Origin: Ipomoea triloba
Taxonomy: Eukaryota > Streptophyta > Magnoliopsida > Solanales > Convolvulaceae
Length of the DNA stretch: 64,000 nt
NCBI RefSeq assembly: GCF_003576645.1
Contig: NC_044922.1
Location: forward strand, 15,673,555 to 15,737,554
Direction of reading: 5' to 3'
The position numbers were made by a program, and so were the translations under genes. Positions 23,149 to 34,260 of this stretch are shown here, piece after piece. The notes beneath the pieces are model-generated. The model did no database searches and was not told the DNA's origin. It was given only the letters and a program-made list of their open reading frames with translations. Position 1 is the stretch's first letter. Every line of letters begins with the position of its first letter.

Positions 23149-25337
23149 ATGGCGGATATAGAAGGGTCTCCAGGAAGCTCCATGCATGGAGTGACAGGCA
23201 GAGAGCCGGTGCTTGCTTTCGCCGTGGCCTCCCCGATTGTGCCCACTGATACGACGGCCAAATTCGCTCTGCCGGTGGATTCGGAGCACAAAGCCAAAGT
23301 GTTCAAGCTCTTCTCCTTGGCTAATCCCCACATGAGAACTTTCCACCTCTCGTGGATCTCTTTTTTCACCTGTTTCGTCTCCACGTTTGCCGCCGCTCCG
23401 CTTGTTCCCATCATCCGCGACAACCTTAATCTCGTTAAGTCCGACATTGGGAACGCCGGAGTGGCCTCCGTGTCTGGGAGTATTCTGTCCAGGCTGGTGA
23501 TGGGTGCGGTGTGTGATCTCCTGGGGCCGCGTTACGGATGCGCTTTTCTCATCATGTTAACTGCCCCCACCGTGTTTTGCATGTCGTTTGTGTCCTCCGC
23601 CGGCGGCTACGTGGCGGTCCGCTTCATGATCGGATTCTCTCTCGCCACTTTTGTCTCCTGCCAGTACTGGATGAGTACGATGTTCAACAGCAAAATCATA
23701 GGGCTTGCCAACGGGACCGCGGCGGGATGGGGGAACATGGGAGGTGGGGCCACCCAGCTTCTAATGCCGATTCTTTATGACATAATCCGGCGAGCCGGGG
23801 CTACTCCGTTCAGCGCCTGGAGGATCGCTTTCTTCATTCCGGGATGGCTTCACGTAGTGATGGGAATTCTGGTCCTCACCCTCGGCCAAGACTTGCCGGA
23901 CGGAAACTTAGGATCGTTACAAAAGAAAGGTAATGTTACCAAAGACAAATTTTCAAAGGTGTTTTGGTACGCCGTCACCAACTACAGAACCTGGATCTTT
24001 GCCCTTCTCTATGGATATTCTATGGGTGTTGAATTGTCAACTGATAATGTCATTGCTGAGTATTTCTATGACAGGTTAGTTGCTTGCTTTATTTTGTTTT
24101 ACTTTATATATTTGTTTGTAGCTATAGGTTTTTTTAGTGTAACATTCAGGGTGCGTTTGGTTCGCACATGGGAATCGGAATCGGAATGGGTATCAAATAC
24201 TTGGTAATGGTAATGGGTTTTGGTGAAAGTATTTAGCATGTTTGGTAGTTAGGTGGAATGGGAATGATTATTAATAGTTGAGGAAGAAAGGAGGAAGGGA
24301 GATGAAACCCTTATTTAATAAGGGTATGGGTTTTCTCATTAATGGGGTATTCCAAACCCATAGTAGCATTCACAAAACCTATCAAACAAACACAAGCAAT
24401 CACTTTCATACCCATTCCCTATGTCTAAACCCACCAACCAAACACACCCTCAGTATTTTCAAGACATGATAAAACTAATTCAGATTAGGTTAGAATTATG
24501 TTAATTATATATTTTTAATTTGGAGGCAATTGAGCTGGGTAACTATAAGTTTTAGATTCAATTTTAAATGAAGTAATTTAATGACATGCTTTTTGATTAG
24601 TTTACCTACTTGTAATTTTAATTATGATTTCTCCGATAATGAGTAATTACTTTAAATTTTGTGCTTTCAGGTTTGATCTAAAGCTCCACACCGCTGGGAT
24701 AATTGCGGCGACCTTTGGAATGGCTAATCTGATTGCAAGGCCGTTCGGAGGATTTGCGTCGGATTACGCCGCTAAGTACTTCGGAATGAGAGGAAGGCTA
24801 TGGGCCTTATGGATCTTGCAAACGATGGGGGGACTTTTCTGCTTCCTTCTGGGGCGGGCGAATACGCTTCCCTTAGCCGTGACATGGATGATCATCTTCT
24901 CCATCGGAGCTCAGGCGGCCTGCGGGGCCACTTTCGGCATCATCCCCTTCATTTCCCGGCGGTCGTTGGGCATCATCTCGGGTCTCACCGGCGCCGGAGG
25001 CAACTTCGGGTCCGGATTAACGCAACTAATATTCTTCTCGACCTCAAAGTTCTCCACCGCATCGGGGCTGTCGTACATGGGGATAATGATCATGGCCTGC
25101 ACTCTTCCGGTGACTTTGGTCCACTTCCCGCAATGGGGAGGGATGTTTTTACCTGCTTCGAAGGATGCTGTGAGAGGAACGGAAGAGCATTACTACTGCT
25201 CTGAATGGAGCGAGGAGGAAAAGCAGAAAGGTATGCACCAAAACAGCCTCAAATTCGCCGAGAACAGCCGCTCTGAGCGGGGCAGACGCGTCGCTCCGGC
25301 TGCCACGCCGCCTAATGTCACCCCTGACCGTTTCTGA
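23149..25337 (+). CDS. NRT2: High-affinity nitrate transporter, NRT2 family (gene 2)
   Basis: Join 23149-24074 and 24671-25337, giving 530 residues. Its exon 1 product is identical in all 309 residues to that of gene 1. The whole protein differs from gene 1 at V330I, T361M, Q460H, K477R and E528D. The intron position and phase are the same, but the intron is 596 bp because a 301-bp MITE sits in it. Both NNP signatures, the 12-helix profile and the C-terminal SLKFAEN motif are intact, so it should be functional by sequence. Its role is as for gene 1, proton-coupled nitrate uptake with NAR2. It is in direct tandem with gene 1 (5.7 kb start to start) and convergent with gene 3. Continuing past 24074 without splicing adds a wrong tail, and the start at 24624 for exon 2 is an artefact of the intron. 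Confidence 0.97.
24149..24449. mobile_element. PIF/Harbinger-like MITE inside the gene 2 intron
   Basis: The termini are GGGTGCGTTTGGTTCG and CCAACCAAACACACCC, with a 3-bp TCA duplication at 24146-24148 and 24450-24452. Genes 1 and 3 lack it at the matching place (gene 1 reads ACATTCAACATATTCAAG at about 18416), so it inserted in gene 2 alone. Confidence 0.88.
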
Positions 25338-25780
25338 TGATTCCGTGAACTATCCAATTCAAACTCTATATTCTTGGAATTAAATACACATTATTATATT
25401 ATTGTGTAATAATGTGTAGAAATATAAAATGCCACCAAATAGGCAAATATATATAATCCACCATTCAGTTCACACTGTTATCTGCAATATTTTGTGCTTT
25501 GAGTTTTATGTTGGGTAAATGTTTAAAACCTACAATATTGGTAACTGATTGGTGTTAGTTTCCGCAAGCCAAAAATGTATTGTAGAACTATGGTTAAATA
25601 GACTTTTTAAAATTATTTTTTGTTTTTAAAATCATTCATGTTAGATTGTTAGTGTGCAGTGGAAGTGTGGTTTAATTTGCGAATTTAGTGAAATGTTTGC
25701 AGTTTGTTTGATTAGAAATGCATTGAAATGCTTAGTGTGTTATATATATGAATCACAAAATATAAATACTGCAATTATAG
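25338..25780. other. Gene 2 3' flank
   Basis: Shares its first part with the gene 1 3' flank, then diverges. No gene. Confidence 0.45.
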
Positions 25781-25789
25781 AGTTTAGAA

Positions 25790-25793
<4 letters not shown>

Positions 25794-25821
<28 letters not shown>

Positions 25822-25845
25822 NTTTTTTTTTTTTTTTTTTTTTTT
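25794..25845. repeat. Poly(T) run containing the only N in the window (25822)
   Basis: About 50 T with one undetermined base. The count in such a run is not reliable, and the N probably marks a sequencing or assembly ambiguity. Poly-Phe or poly-Lys frames across it are meaningless. Confidence 0.9.
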
Positions 25846-26745
25846 GTTTTGTTAGGGTACATGGTTCGATAAGTAGTGTAATGTCTCTGATCTAATTCAC
25901 CATTCTCTTTAATGCCAACAAAGAGGGACTTCACAATGTATATATTTTAGTTAAAAAATACTAGTGATGAGAAGCTCTTTCACCAAGCTTGATCACCAAG
26001 TTACTTTGATACTTAATTAATTATATTTCTAACAGTTTTTGAGACGAAAAGTTTTTCACGTACCACCTTCTCCTTCGTTGCTTTGGCTATCTTCCTCAAA
26101 ATCAATTTGATCGAGCTACTTGCCTCCAACACTTCAACTACTAAGTTGAGGTTTATTTTAATTTGTGTTTGAAAATAGACAACTTTGGACACTTAAAATA
26201 ATCAAGAAAATTCTTGAAAGCTTAGAAAATTTCTGGGTTTTACTTAAAAAGCTTTGCTTATCTCTCTTGCTTGTAGTATTCTCAAAATTACTGAATGTTA
26301 TCTCTCTCCTAAGTTTGAAGGAGTCTTCTATTTATACCTGAACTTGCATCTTTTACTATATTCAAACAAAACCAAAACTTTCCATTGACGCTGATCTTTA
26401 GTAAGTGAATAGGATTAGGTGTCTATTGTTTGAGTATAATTAATCTGCTATTAATCTTATTGCTTTTATAGTTTTATTAAATGCATGTCAGTTGTTATTC
26501 CTCATGTATACCCTAATCAATCAGCTACTAATTTTGGAACCTCAACTGATAAACTTTTCTTTATCGACTCTTTAATCCTAATTTTTACAAGATAATGTTT
26601 GTTGTGGCCTTTAATTTTACCATTTAAGAACCTCTTCTGGCTAAATTAGAGTCTGTCTTAGAATAGTCTTGAGCATATTTGGCATTTGACCGCTCTATTA
26701 GTTGTTGGGGCAGAGGTTTGGAAGGACGAGTCCTGCAATTAAGCT
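25846..26745. other. Intergenic, no gene identified
   Basis: Short frames only. The 26.0-26.6 kb stretch has even base composition and could be an old LTR fragment, but I see no diagnostic end. Confidence 0.4.
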
Positions 26746-26749
26746 TAAA

Positions 26750-27430
26750 ATTGACCCATCTAAAACTTTTGGCCCTTTTAATTAATATAATCTCATCCAC
26801 CAATATCGCGGAATAATTACTTCTTATTTTTAAATTTTTATTTTAAACTAAATATATTTCCGTCCATTTTGAATATATAACAGTCAAAAATTTTCGTTTT
26901 TTAATAATATTTATTTGTAACGATAATTAAAAAGTGAAAAAAAAAATAGAGGATGAAAAATCGCAAACCCCCCATCACTTATACTCGTATTAAATTGCAG
27001 TCCAGAGTGGATTTCTAGAACATGTACCTCTTAAAAGGATATAATCGAATAGGGTGTAATCACTAATCAAACCCTAAAATAATATCAATCCTCCATAGAC
27101 TTTGTGATAATTATATTATTAGAACTTACGTACACTTCATCCCCAAAGGGCTTTCAATGCTTTTGAAAGGTTAAGAAACACTTATCAAATGGTTTGTGTC
27201 TCTGTGTAGGTCGACAACTTGATGATGATGATGACAATGATATGTACAACAACATATAACTGCAAGACTACAACCGGGCGTACATCATAGGATACTTGCT
27301 TTAAAAAAATGGAAGTTTAGTATGAACATGAGAGTCTACATGCTTTTGTTGTATATTAAAATTTCCAATTTGGTATAGTTGTGGAATTGTAACATGGTTA
27401 GAATGATGGGCCAATTAATACGCATTATTT
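26750..27430. repeat. Conserved non-coding block, copy 3 (no gene following)
   Basis: It aligns with 21.69-22.3 kb over its whole length, including ATTAAATTGCAGTCCAGAG, CCCCAAAGGGCTTTCAATGC, GTCGACAACTTGATGATGAT and AACATATAACTGCAAGAC. In copy 2 an NRT2 promoter follows. Here the homology stops and LTR-type sequence begins at about 27.5 kb. This suggests a third duplication unit broken by insertion or inversion. Confidence 0.85.
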
Positions 27431-27529
27431 GGAAGTTTAAAAAATAGTTCTCTAATTGTGTATTATTTTCAATTTTTATAACAACCCACAAACCATACAA
27501 AAGATGTAAACTGCACTAGGAAGATTCAG

Positions 27530-29519
27530 TGTGACGGGCTCGACTGAGAGTGTGTCGACAAAAATAGCTAGAACTCGTGACTTTCTAGTTGATTTCTATT
27601 GTATTACGTGCTTATTTGGATTTTGGGTTATCTTTTCTTAAAGTTGTGTTTATCCTTTATTAGTTGTTTAGAATTTTAGATTATTGTTGAAATAAGTGGT
27701 GTAGCTACGGTGAGCTTGGGTGTTTTGTCGTTCTCTTGGGATTGAGAGTTATGACACGTAATATGCAATCACAAGCAAGCAACTAGGCACTAGCACTAGG
27801 AAATTAATAAGAAGCTAAGCAAACAACGAGTTTAAGGCAACCATAATTAAGCAAGGTAGCACAAACACATATTAACAAGATATAAACACGAAATAAAGAA
27901 TATATAGGACTCAAGCGAGCTAGGGAGAATTATCTACTAGATGCTTCAACAACCTATGAGATTAGGGAAAACAAATAACCAAGAAATCAAGCAGGAATGC
28001 ATGTAGGTATCCTAATCTAAAGCCACTTCTGTAGCAAATAAACAAGGATTAGAACAAGGAACTCCCCCACTCTCGTGACGTATCAATTCCAAGTCCATCA
28101 AACACACGAAGCATCTAAAGTCCCCAATTTCCCCTATATTTTCATAGGAAGAAATCAGGTTTATGCTAGTGGTGGCTCGGATTTCATCACCCAACTCTCG
28201 TTGAGGCAATGAATTTTCCAAAAACATATTACTGAATGTATACTTCAAACAATAACAAGATATAAGCACAACACCTTCATAAACACATGAACTCTAGGTT
28301 AGAGTCCTAGCCATTGTGCATTAATCACAAATAAATCATCAATATAGACAATACAAACCTAGCTCAAACATGTAAACTAACTACTCATGATTAAATAACA
28401 TAAAGAACACAAAAGCACAAGTAATAAACATAAATCTTGCAAAAGAAAGAGATAACAAGAAGGAGAACTTATCTATTGAAAATGAGAGAACAATCTTGAA
28501 ATCCAAGCTTCAAATTCAAGATTACAAGCTTCAAAAGTGTTAAGGAACCTAAATCTAAGCCTAATCTAACCTTGAAATATGAAAGGAATGAGTAGAAAAT
28601 GGCTAGGGTTCAACCATGGCCGGAACCAAGTAAAAAGGGGTAAAATCGCGCTTAAATACTAACAGAGAAGAGTGGCATGGCCATAGGCATGACCGTGCCA
28701 AAATCAACGCAAAAACTTATGCTTACTGCTGCCTCGATAGATGGCACAGCCTCAGGCACGACCGTGCTATTTGACGTTCAAAACTTTGGATTTTAGATTT
28801 ATGGCCTTTAGGAAAGTTGTAGCCCTTCGAGTTTTCTTTCCAATGGCGCAAGAATCACTTCATTTGGACAATGCTAGGTCGAGATATGATTGAAATACCG
28901 AACAGTGGCCGAGATGAGCGAAAATTCCAATGCCTTGATCTTTTGCTCCTCTTTTGCCTTGGTTTGCCCAAATGACCAAGGCCCTGTTTGGTAAATGGTT
29001 GTTAGCTGATTGGGTTGGCTGTTTGGGTTAGAAAGTATGATTTGTTGATAACATTAGCTGATTGTAGAAAGTTGTTTGATAGATTAGCTGTTAGCTGATA
29101 GCTGTTTGGTATAATTTCTTTTCTCAAAAAGCTAATTGAAAAGGCTGCTTTGAGTAGCCTTTTGAATTTTAGCATTTTGGAGTTACAAAAACCTTATTAA
29201 CCAAACAACTAATAGTAGTCAAATAAGCCAAAATTGGCTGATAGGCTGATTATTTACCAAATGGGGCCCAAGACCATTGAAAACACCACTCTATGGTCTA
29301 AGAGGTGTTGCATCCATCTCCTTAGCTTCATATTTAGCTCTCATTAACTCCAAATACATCCAAATGATCCAAAATCTTTCATTTCTACTCAAAGATGATG
29401 CATTGTGCCTAATTGATCAAATGGATCATTTTGAACACCATTGTAACACTTCATAAGCAAAATAAGGCTAAATATAGAGTATATATAGGATATAAATATG
29501 AACAATTATGCACTTATCA
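27530..29519 (-). mobile_element. LTR-like segment of a Gypsy-type retrotransposon (-)
   Basis: Read on the minus strand it starts TGATAAGTGCATAATTGTTC at 29519 and has the same architecture as the + segment at 12.5-13.9 kb, including the near-end TTGCTTGCTTGTGATTGC string. No gag or pol frame was found. A PIF/Harbinger-like MITE is nested at 28980-29268. The left border is uncertain. Confidence 0.5.
28980..29268. mobile_element. PIF/Harbinger-like MITE nested in the LTR-like segment
   Basis: The ends are GGCCCTGTTTGGTAAATG and ATTTACCAAATGGGGCC, with a 3-bp CAA on both sides (28977-28979 and 29269-29271). The interior has TTAGCTGAT repeated words. It inserted after the LTR segment. Confidence 0.8.
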
Positions 29520-30576
29520 ATAAGGTTTGAAGGAAATTGAAGTCCAAAAAAAAACATGGTGCAATTTAAACCATAAAATCAAAATAGCACAAAATAGTCA
29601 CAAGACTTGGTGTTGTGATCGAGATAACATTCAAAATGGTTCCTTAACTCTTTCAGAATTTTTAAATTGATCATCAACTGTCAATTCATCAAAAATAAAT
29701 TCAGTCAATTTTTTCATAGTCGATGAACCATTTTGGGTGACTTGGTAGTTAGCTGATAATAACTAATTTTAAAATTATGACATAGACAAGATACTATTTT
29801 GGGTATTATTTCCGTTCATTCAACCATATTTGTTTAGAGGTAAATATATATGCAGATTGGATATGATGGTCGTCAATGAAAAAAAAATCAAACTTTTATA
29901 TTGATAGATAATTAAATTTTAGTCTAAAATCAATTTTATGAACTGTAGTGAGGAGTACAGTATTTGTGTGCAGTCTATGTCTATTTGTGCCATAAACTAT
30001 TGCATTGAAAACAATCAAATTAGCTTAACAAATGAATTATGATTATCCATATATATCCCTACTTTTGTTTTATTTCCAGAAATAGTGAATTATTATATTG
30101 ATTGTGCAACTTATTTTCATACCCTCTAATATTTGTACTCCGATCCGTACTTATGATGAATAAATTAACATCAAAAGCCAAGAAAAATGCATATAAGTCG
30201 TACACATGTGATCTCATGCCCAACAACACTAATTGGTTTTCAAAAGAAAAAGAAAAAGTTGTACACTAATTCCAAACATAACTTTGGTACTAAATACATA
30301 CATACAATAATTATTCTTGCTGACATAAGTATGACTGATTCATACTTATGCCTCTTGTGGGAGTTGTTGGCTTAACCTTTAACTTGTTTAATTAATTTTT
30401 CTTTCACCTTTTTGCACGGTCATCATTAATGAAATTGAAATTCAAAAATATTACAATATTGTAGGTAAAAATATTGTATTTTTAAGAATAAAAAGTAATA
30501 AATTAAAGATATATTTGTAAATTGTAATTTTCATAAGCACTGCAAGTGTCTAAACTCTAAACAAAATGTGCTATTA
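29520..30576. other. AT-rich intergenic, no gene
   Basis: No coding frame above about 60 codons and no clear repeat. Confidence 0.4.
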
Positions 30577-30585
30577 TTACGGAAA

Positions 30586-30991
30586 GGGAAAAAGTTCAAA
30601 TAGACTCATTAACTATATACAAAAAATCAATTAGACTTATGAGCTTTAAAATATTGCAATTAAACAAGTTAACTTGTCATTTTGGTGTATCTAGATCCAA
30701 TAGCAAATTATCTCTAAGTCAAAACCAATAAATTTTTAACGTGTCAAGTGACATTTGCAAAATAAAAATAAAATACATGTATACTAATATTTTATTTATA
30801 AAATTATTACTCCATATATAAAATATTTTACATCATTCCCTTTTTAACAGCAACATGTTGGTTACAATAAAAAGGACTTGATTGCATATTTTCATTAAAT
30901 TTAAGTGTTTAATATATTACAACTTTTAAAGTTAATGGGCATAATTTTTTTTATTTTTTATAAAGTTTAGAGGACTATTTAACCATTTTCC
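30586..30991. mobile_element. Imperfect foldback element
   Basis: The left arm GGGAAAAAGTTCAAATAGAC pairs imperfectly with the right arm TTTAGAGGACTATTTAACCA. Candidate flanking duplications TTACGGAAA (30577-30585) and TTACTGGAA (30992-31000) match at 7 of 9 positions. It resembles the Mutator-like foldbacks but is older. Confidence 0.5.
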
Positions 30992-31258
30992 TTACTGGAA
31001 TATAACATTTTCAAATGTGATGTTTAACTCTTTTAGAATATGTAAGTTTGCTTTAAATGCAATGTCACAAGTAATATATTTCCTTTCTCTCATTTTATTT
31101 ATATTGTTTAGTATTTAATGGTCAAATCAATTTTTCTTCTTTACTTATTTTCTTTAATTTAGTATTTCAGATTATTTTAAATTTATTTTTTATGTTAATA
31201 TATACTGAGTAGTCTTTAAATGTAATTTCAAAATATATAAATTGTATATATTAATACT
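30992..31258. other. AT-rich intergenic
   Basis: No gene or recognisable element. Confidence 0.4.
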
Positions 31259-31267
31259 AAATATAAT

Positions 31268-31721
31268 GAGTCACACTTGTGTGAGACCGTCTCACGGATC
31301 CTTATTCGTGAGACGGGTCGGGTCGGGTTAAAGCACCATGCAAATACCATACTTATATGTGCAAATCTCATACTTATATGTTCAAATATAACACTAATCA
31401 AAAATACAATTTTTGTTACTTATAAGAGAAAAAGTAATACATTTTTCATAATAAGTAATGTTGACAAGTGCATTTCACTTATAAGGGCAAATATAATACT
31501 TTTGAAGAAAAATGTAATACTTTTAAATCGAAATGTAAAAGTATTGTATTTTCTCTTAAAAGTATTACATTTACCTAATAGTAACAAAAATTTTATTCCT
31601 GATTAGTATTGCATTTGAGCATATAAGTATGACATTTGTGCATATAAGCGTTACATTTGCATCGTGACCCGACCCGACCCGACCCGTCTCATGGTGAGAC
31701 GGTCTCACACACGTTTTTGCC
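31268..31721 (+). mobile_element. Mutator-like MITE, copy B, perfect 9-bp target duplication
   Basis: The ends are GAGTCACACTTGTGTGAGAC and GTCTCACACACGTTTTTGCC. AAATATAAT stands on both sides (31259-31267 and 31722-31730). The interior is AT-rich with GTAATACTTTT and CATACTTATATG words and a run of GACCC at the right, as in copies A and C. No transposase. It lies about 180 bases beyond the stop codon of NRT2 gene 3. Confidence 0.92.
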
Positions 31722-31902
31722 AAATATAATATTATAAAAATTGATTTGAAAACAACTCAAGTTGTCCATAAAATTAGAGGGATGGCGTATATTATTGCAA
31801 TTACATTGAGAGGTAAAAAAAAAAAAAAAAAAAACATAAATAAGCAGCAAATCCAGTGTATTTGATTCAAGGAATATATAGTTTCAGTTCATCACCGAAT
31901 CA

Positions 31903-33817
31903 TCAGAAACGTTCCGGCGTGACGTTAGGCGGCGTCGCAGCCGAAGCGACGCGTTTGCCCCGCTCAGAGCGGCTGTTCTCGGCGAATTTAAGGCTATTTT
32001 GGTGCATACCTTTCTGCTTTTCCTCCTCGCTCCATTCCGAACAATAGTAATGCTCTTCTGTTCCTCTCACAGCATCCATCGACGCAGGTAAAAACATGCC
32101 TCCCCACTGCGGGAAGTGGACCAAAGTCACCGGAAGAGTGCAGGCCATGATCATTATCCCCATGTACGACAGCCCTGACGCGGTGGAGAACTTTGAGGTC
32201 GAGAAGAATATTAGTTGCGTTAATCCGGACCCGAAGTTGCCTCCGGCGCCGGTCAGCCCTGAGATGATGCCTAAAGAGCGCCGGGAAATGAAGGGTATGA
32301 TGCCGAAAGTGGCCCCGCAGGCCGCCTGAGCTCCAATGGAGAAGATGATCATCCATGTCACGGCTAAGGGAAGCGTATTCGCCCGCCCCAGAAGGAAGCA
32401 GAAAAGTCCTCCCGTTGTTTGCAAGATCCATAAGGCCCATAGCCTCCCTCTCATTCCGAAGAACTTAGCGGCGTAATCCGACGCAAATCCTCCGAACGGC
32501 CTTGCCACTAGATTCGCCATTCCAAAGGTCGCCGCAATTATCCCAGCGGTGTGGAGCTTTAGATCGAACCTGAAAACACAAAATTTGAAATAACTATGGT
32601 CAGAGATACCCTAACTGACTAAAAATCATAAATAGATAAATTATTTAAGAAGGCTAATAGATTATTTTCACCTAAAATTGAATCTGAAACTTATAGTTAC
32701 CTAGCTAAATTGTCTCCAAATTAAAAATAATTAACATAATTTTAATAGAATCAGAATTAGTCTTATCATGTCTTAAAGATATAGAATCCGAGTTAGTCTT
32801 ATTATGAACATGTAGAATGTTATATACACTAAAAACATCTATACCTACGAAGAAATATATAAAGTAAATCAAAATAAAGAGAGCAACATACCTGTCATAG
32901 AAATACTCAGCAATGACATTATCAGTTGACAATTCAACACCCATAGAATATCCATAGAGGAGGGCAAAGATCCAGGTTCTGTAGTTGGTGACGGCGTACC
33001 AAAACACCTTTGAAAATTTATCTTTGTTAACGTTACCTTTCTTTTGTAACGATCCTAAGTTGCCATCCGGCAAGTCTTGGCCGAGGGTGAGGACAAGAAT
33101 TCCCATCACCACATGAAGCCATCCCGGAATGAAGAAAGCGATCCTCCAGGCGCTGAACGGAGTAGCCCCGGCTCGCCGGATTATATCATAAAGAATCGGC
33201 ATTAAAAGCTGGGTGGCCCCACCTCCCATATTCCCCCATCCCGCGGCGGTCCCGTTGGCAAGCCCTATGATTTTGCTGTTGAACATCGTACTCATCCAGT
33301 ACTGGCAAGAAACGAAAGTGGCGAGAGAGAATCCGATCATGAACCGGACCGCCACGTAGCCGCCGGCGGAGGACACAAACGACATGCAAAACACGGTGGG
33401 GGCAGTTAACATGATGAGAAAAGCGCAGCCGTAACGCGGCCCCAAGAGATCACACACCGCCCCCATCACCAGCCTGGACAGAATACTCCCGGAGACGGAG
33501 GCCACTCCGGCGTTCCCAATGTCGGACTTAACAAGATTAAGATTGTCGCGGATGATGGGAACAAGCGGAGCGGCGGCAAACGTGGAGACGAAACAGGTGA
33601 AAAAAGAGATCCATGAGAGGTGGAAAGTTCTCATGTGGGGATTAGCCAATGAGAAGAGCTTGAACACTTTGGCTTTGTGCTCTGAATCCACCGGCAAAGC
33701 AAATTTGGCCGTCGTATCAGTGGGCACAATCGGGGAGGCGACGGCGAAAGCCAGAACCGGCTCTCTGCCGGTCACTCCATGCATGGAGCTTCCTGGAGAC
33801 CCTTCTATATCCGCCAT
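31903..33817 (-). CDS. NRT2: High-affinity nitrate transporter, NRT2 family (gene 3)
   Basis: Complement of join 31903-32569 and 32892-33817, giving 530 residues. The intron (32570-32891, 322 bp) is at the same phase-2 site as in genes 1 and 2, with a GTATGT donor and a TTTTCAG acceptor. The product differs from gene 1 at T264N, Y345F, Q460H, K473M, K477R, R514K and P518S. Both NNP signatures and [13 protein letters not shown] are intact. The gene is in inverted orientation and convergent with gene 2 across 6.6 kb. Its intron shares a stretch with gene 2 that gene 1 lacks. In exon 2, however, gene 3 carries about 10 silent differences in a tract that is nearly identical in genes 1 and 2. Unspliced reading of exon 1 gives a false tail down to 32705. 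Confidence 0.97.
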
Positions 33818-34260
33818 TAATGTCCTTGTCTGATCTCTTCGAACTGAAATCAGTGTTTAAGGATACTTAAAAGGGAGTATTAATGAGAGTACGTATAATC
33901 TGCTGAATCTTTGGAAGCAATGGTTTATATAGGGATTAAGCGTTGACATTGCGAACGTGTTTATACAGCCTATGGAGATTCCAGTGGCTAATTGACAACA
34001 TTAAAAACATATATATTGATCCACTTGGATTCCATATTCGCCACATCTCATTACTCATTTCCAACTGGATTGGACTTATGTATATCCCAAGAACCAACTG
34101 CACTGTAATTGGTTCTTTACTTCCATCTTCTTTATATTAAATATTTGATATTTTTGCGCATTTGCAATGAATTAAAAGTTACCGGCACCATGGGCAATTG
34201 GTGTCATGTAAAAAAACTTTCGGCACGTATTTTTTCTTTGTGCAAGATTTAGATTTTTGA
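33818..34260 (-). promoter_or_regulatory. NRT2 gene 3 promoter and 5' leader
   Basis: The complement of the promoter seen before genes 1 and 2. The TATA box reads TTTATATA on the + strand at 33924-33931, about 107 bases from the ATG. Homology with gene 2 continues to about 34.24 kb (GTTACCGGCACCATGGGCAA on the + strand), further than with gene 1. The short frame at 33943-34140 is promoter, not a gene. Confidence 0.75.

Noticed and set aside
17438..33817. One NRT2 copy being a pseudogene
   Set aside because: All three have full length, intact splice borders and unbroken frames with the same 530-residue length.
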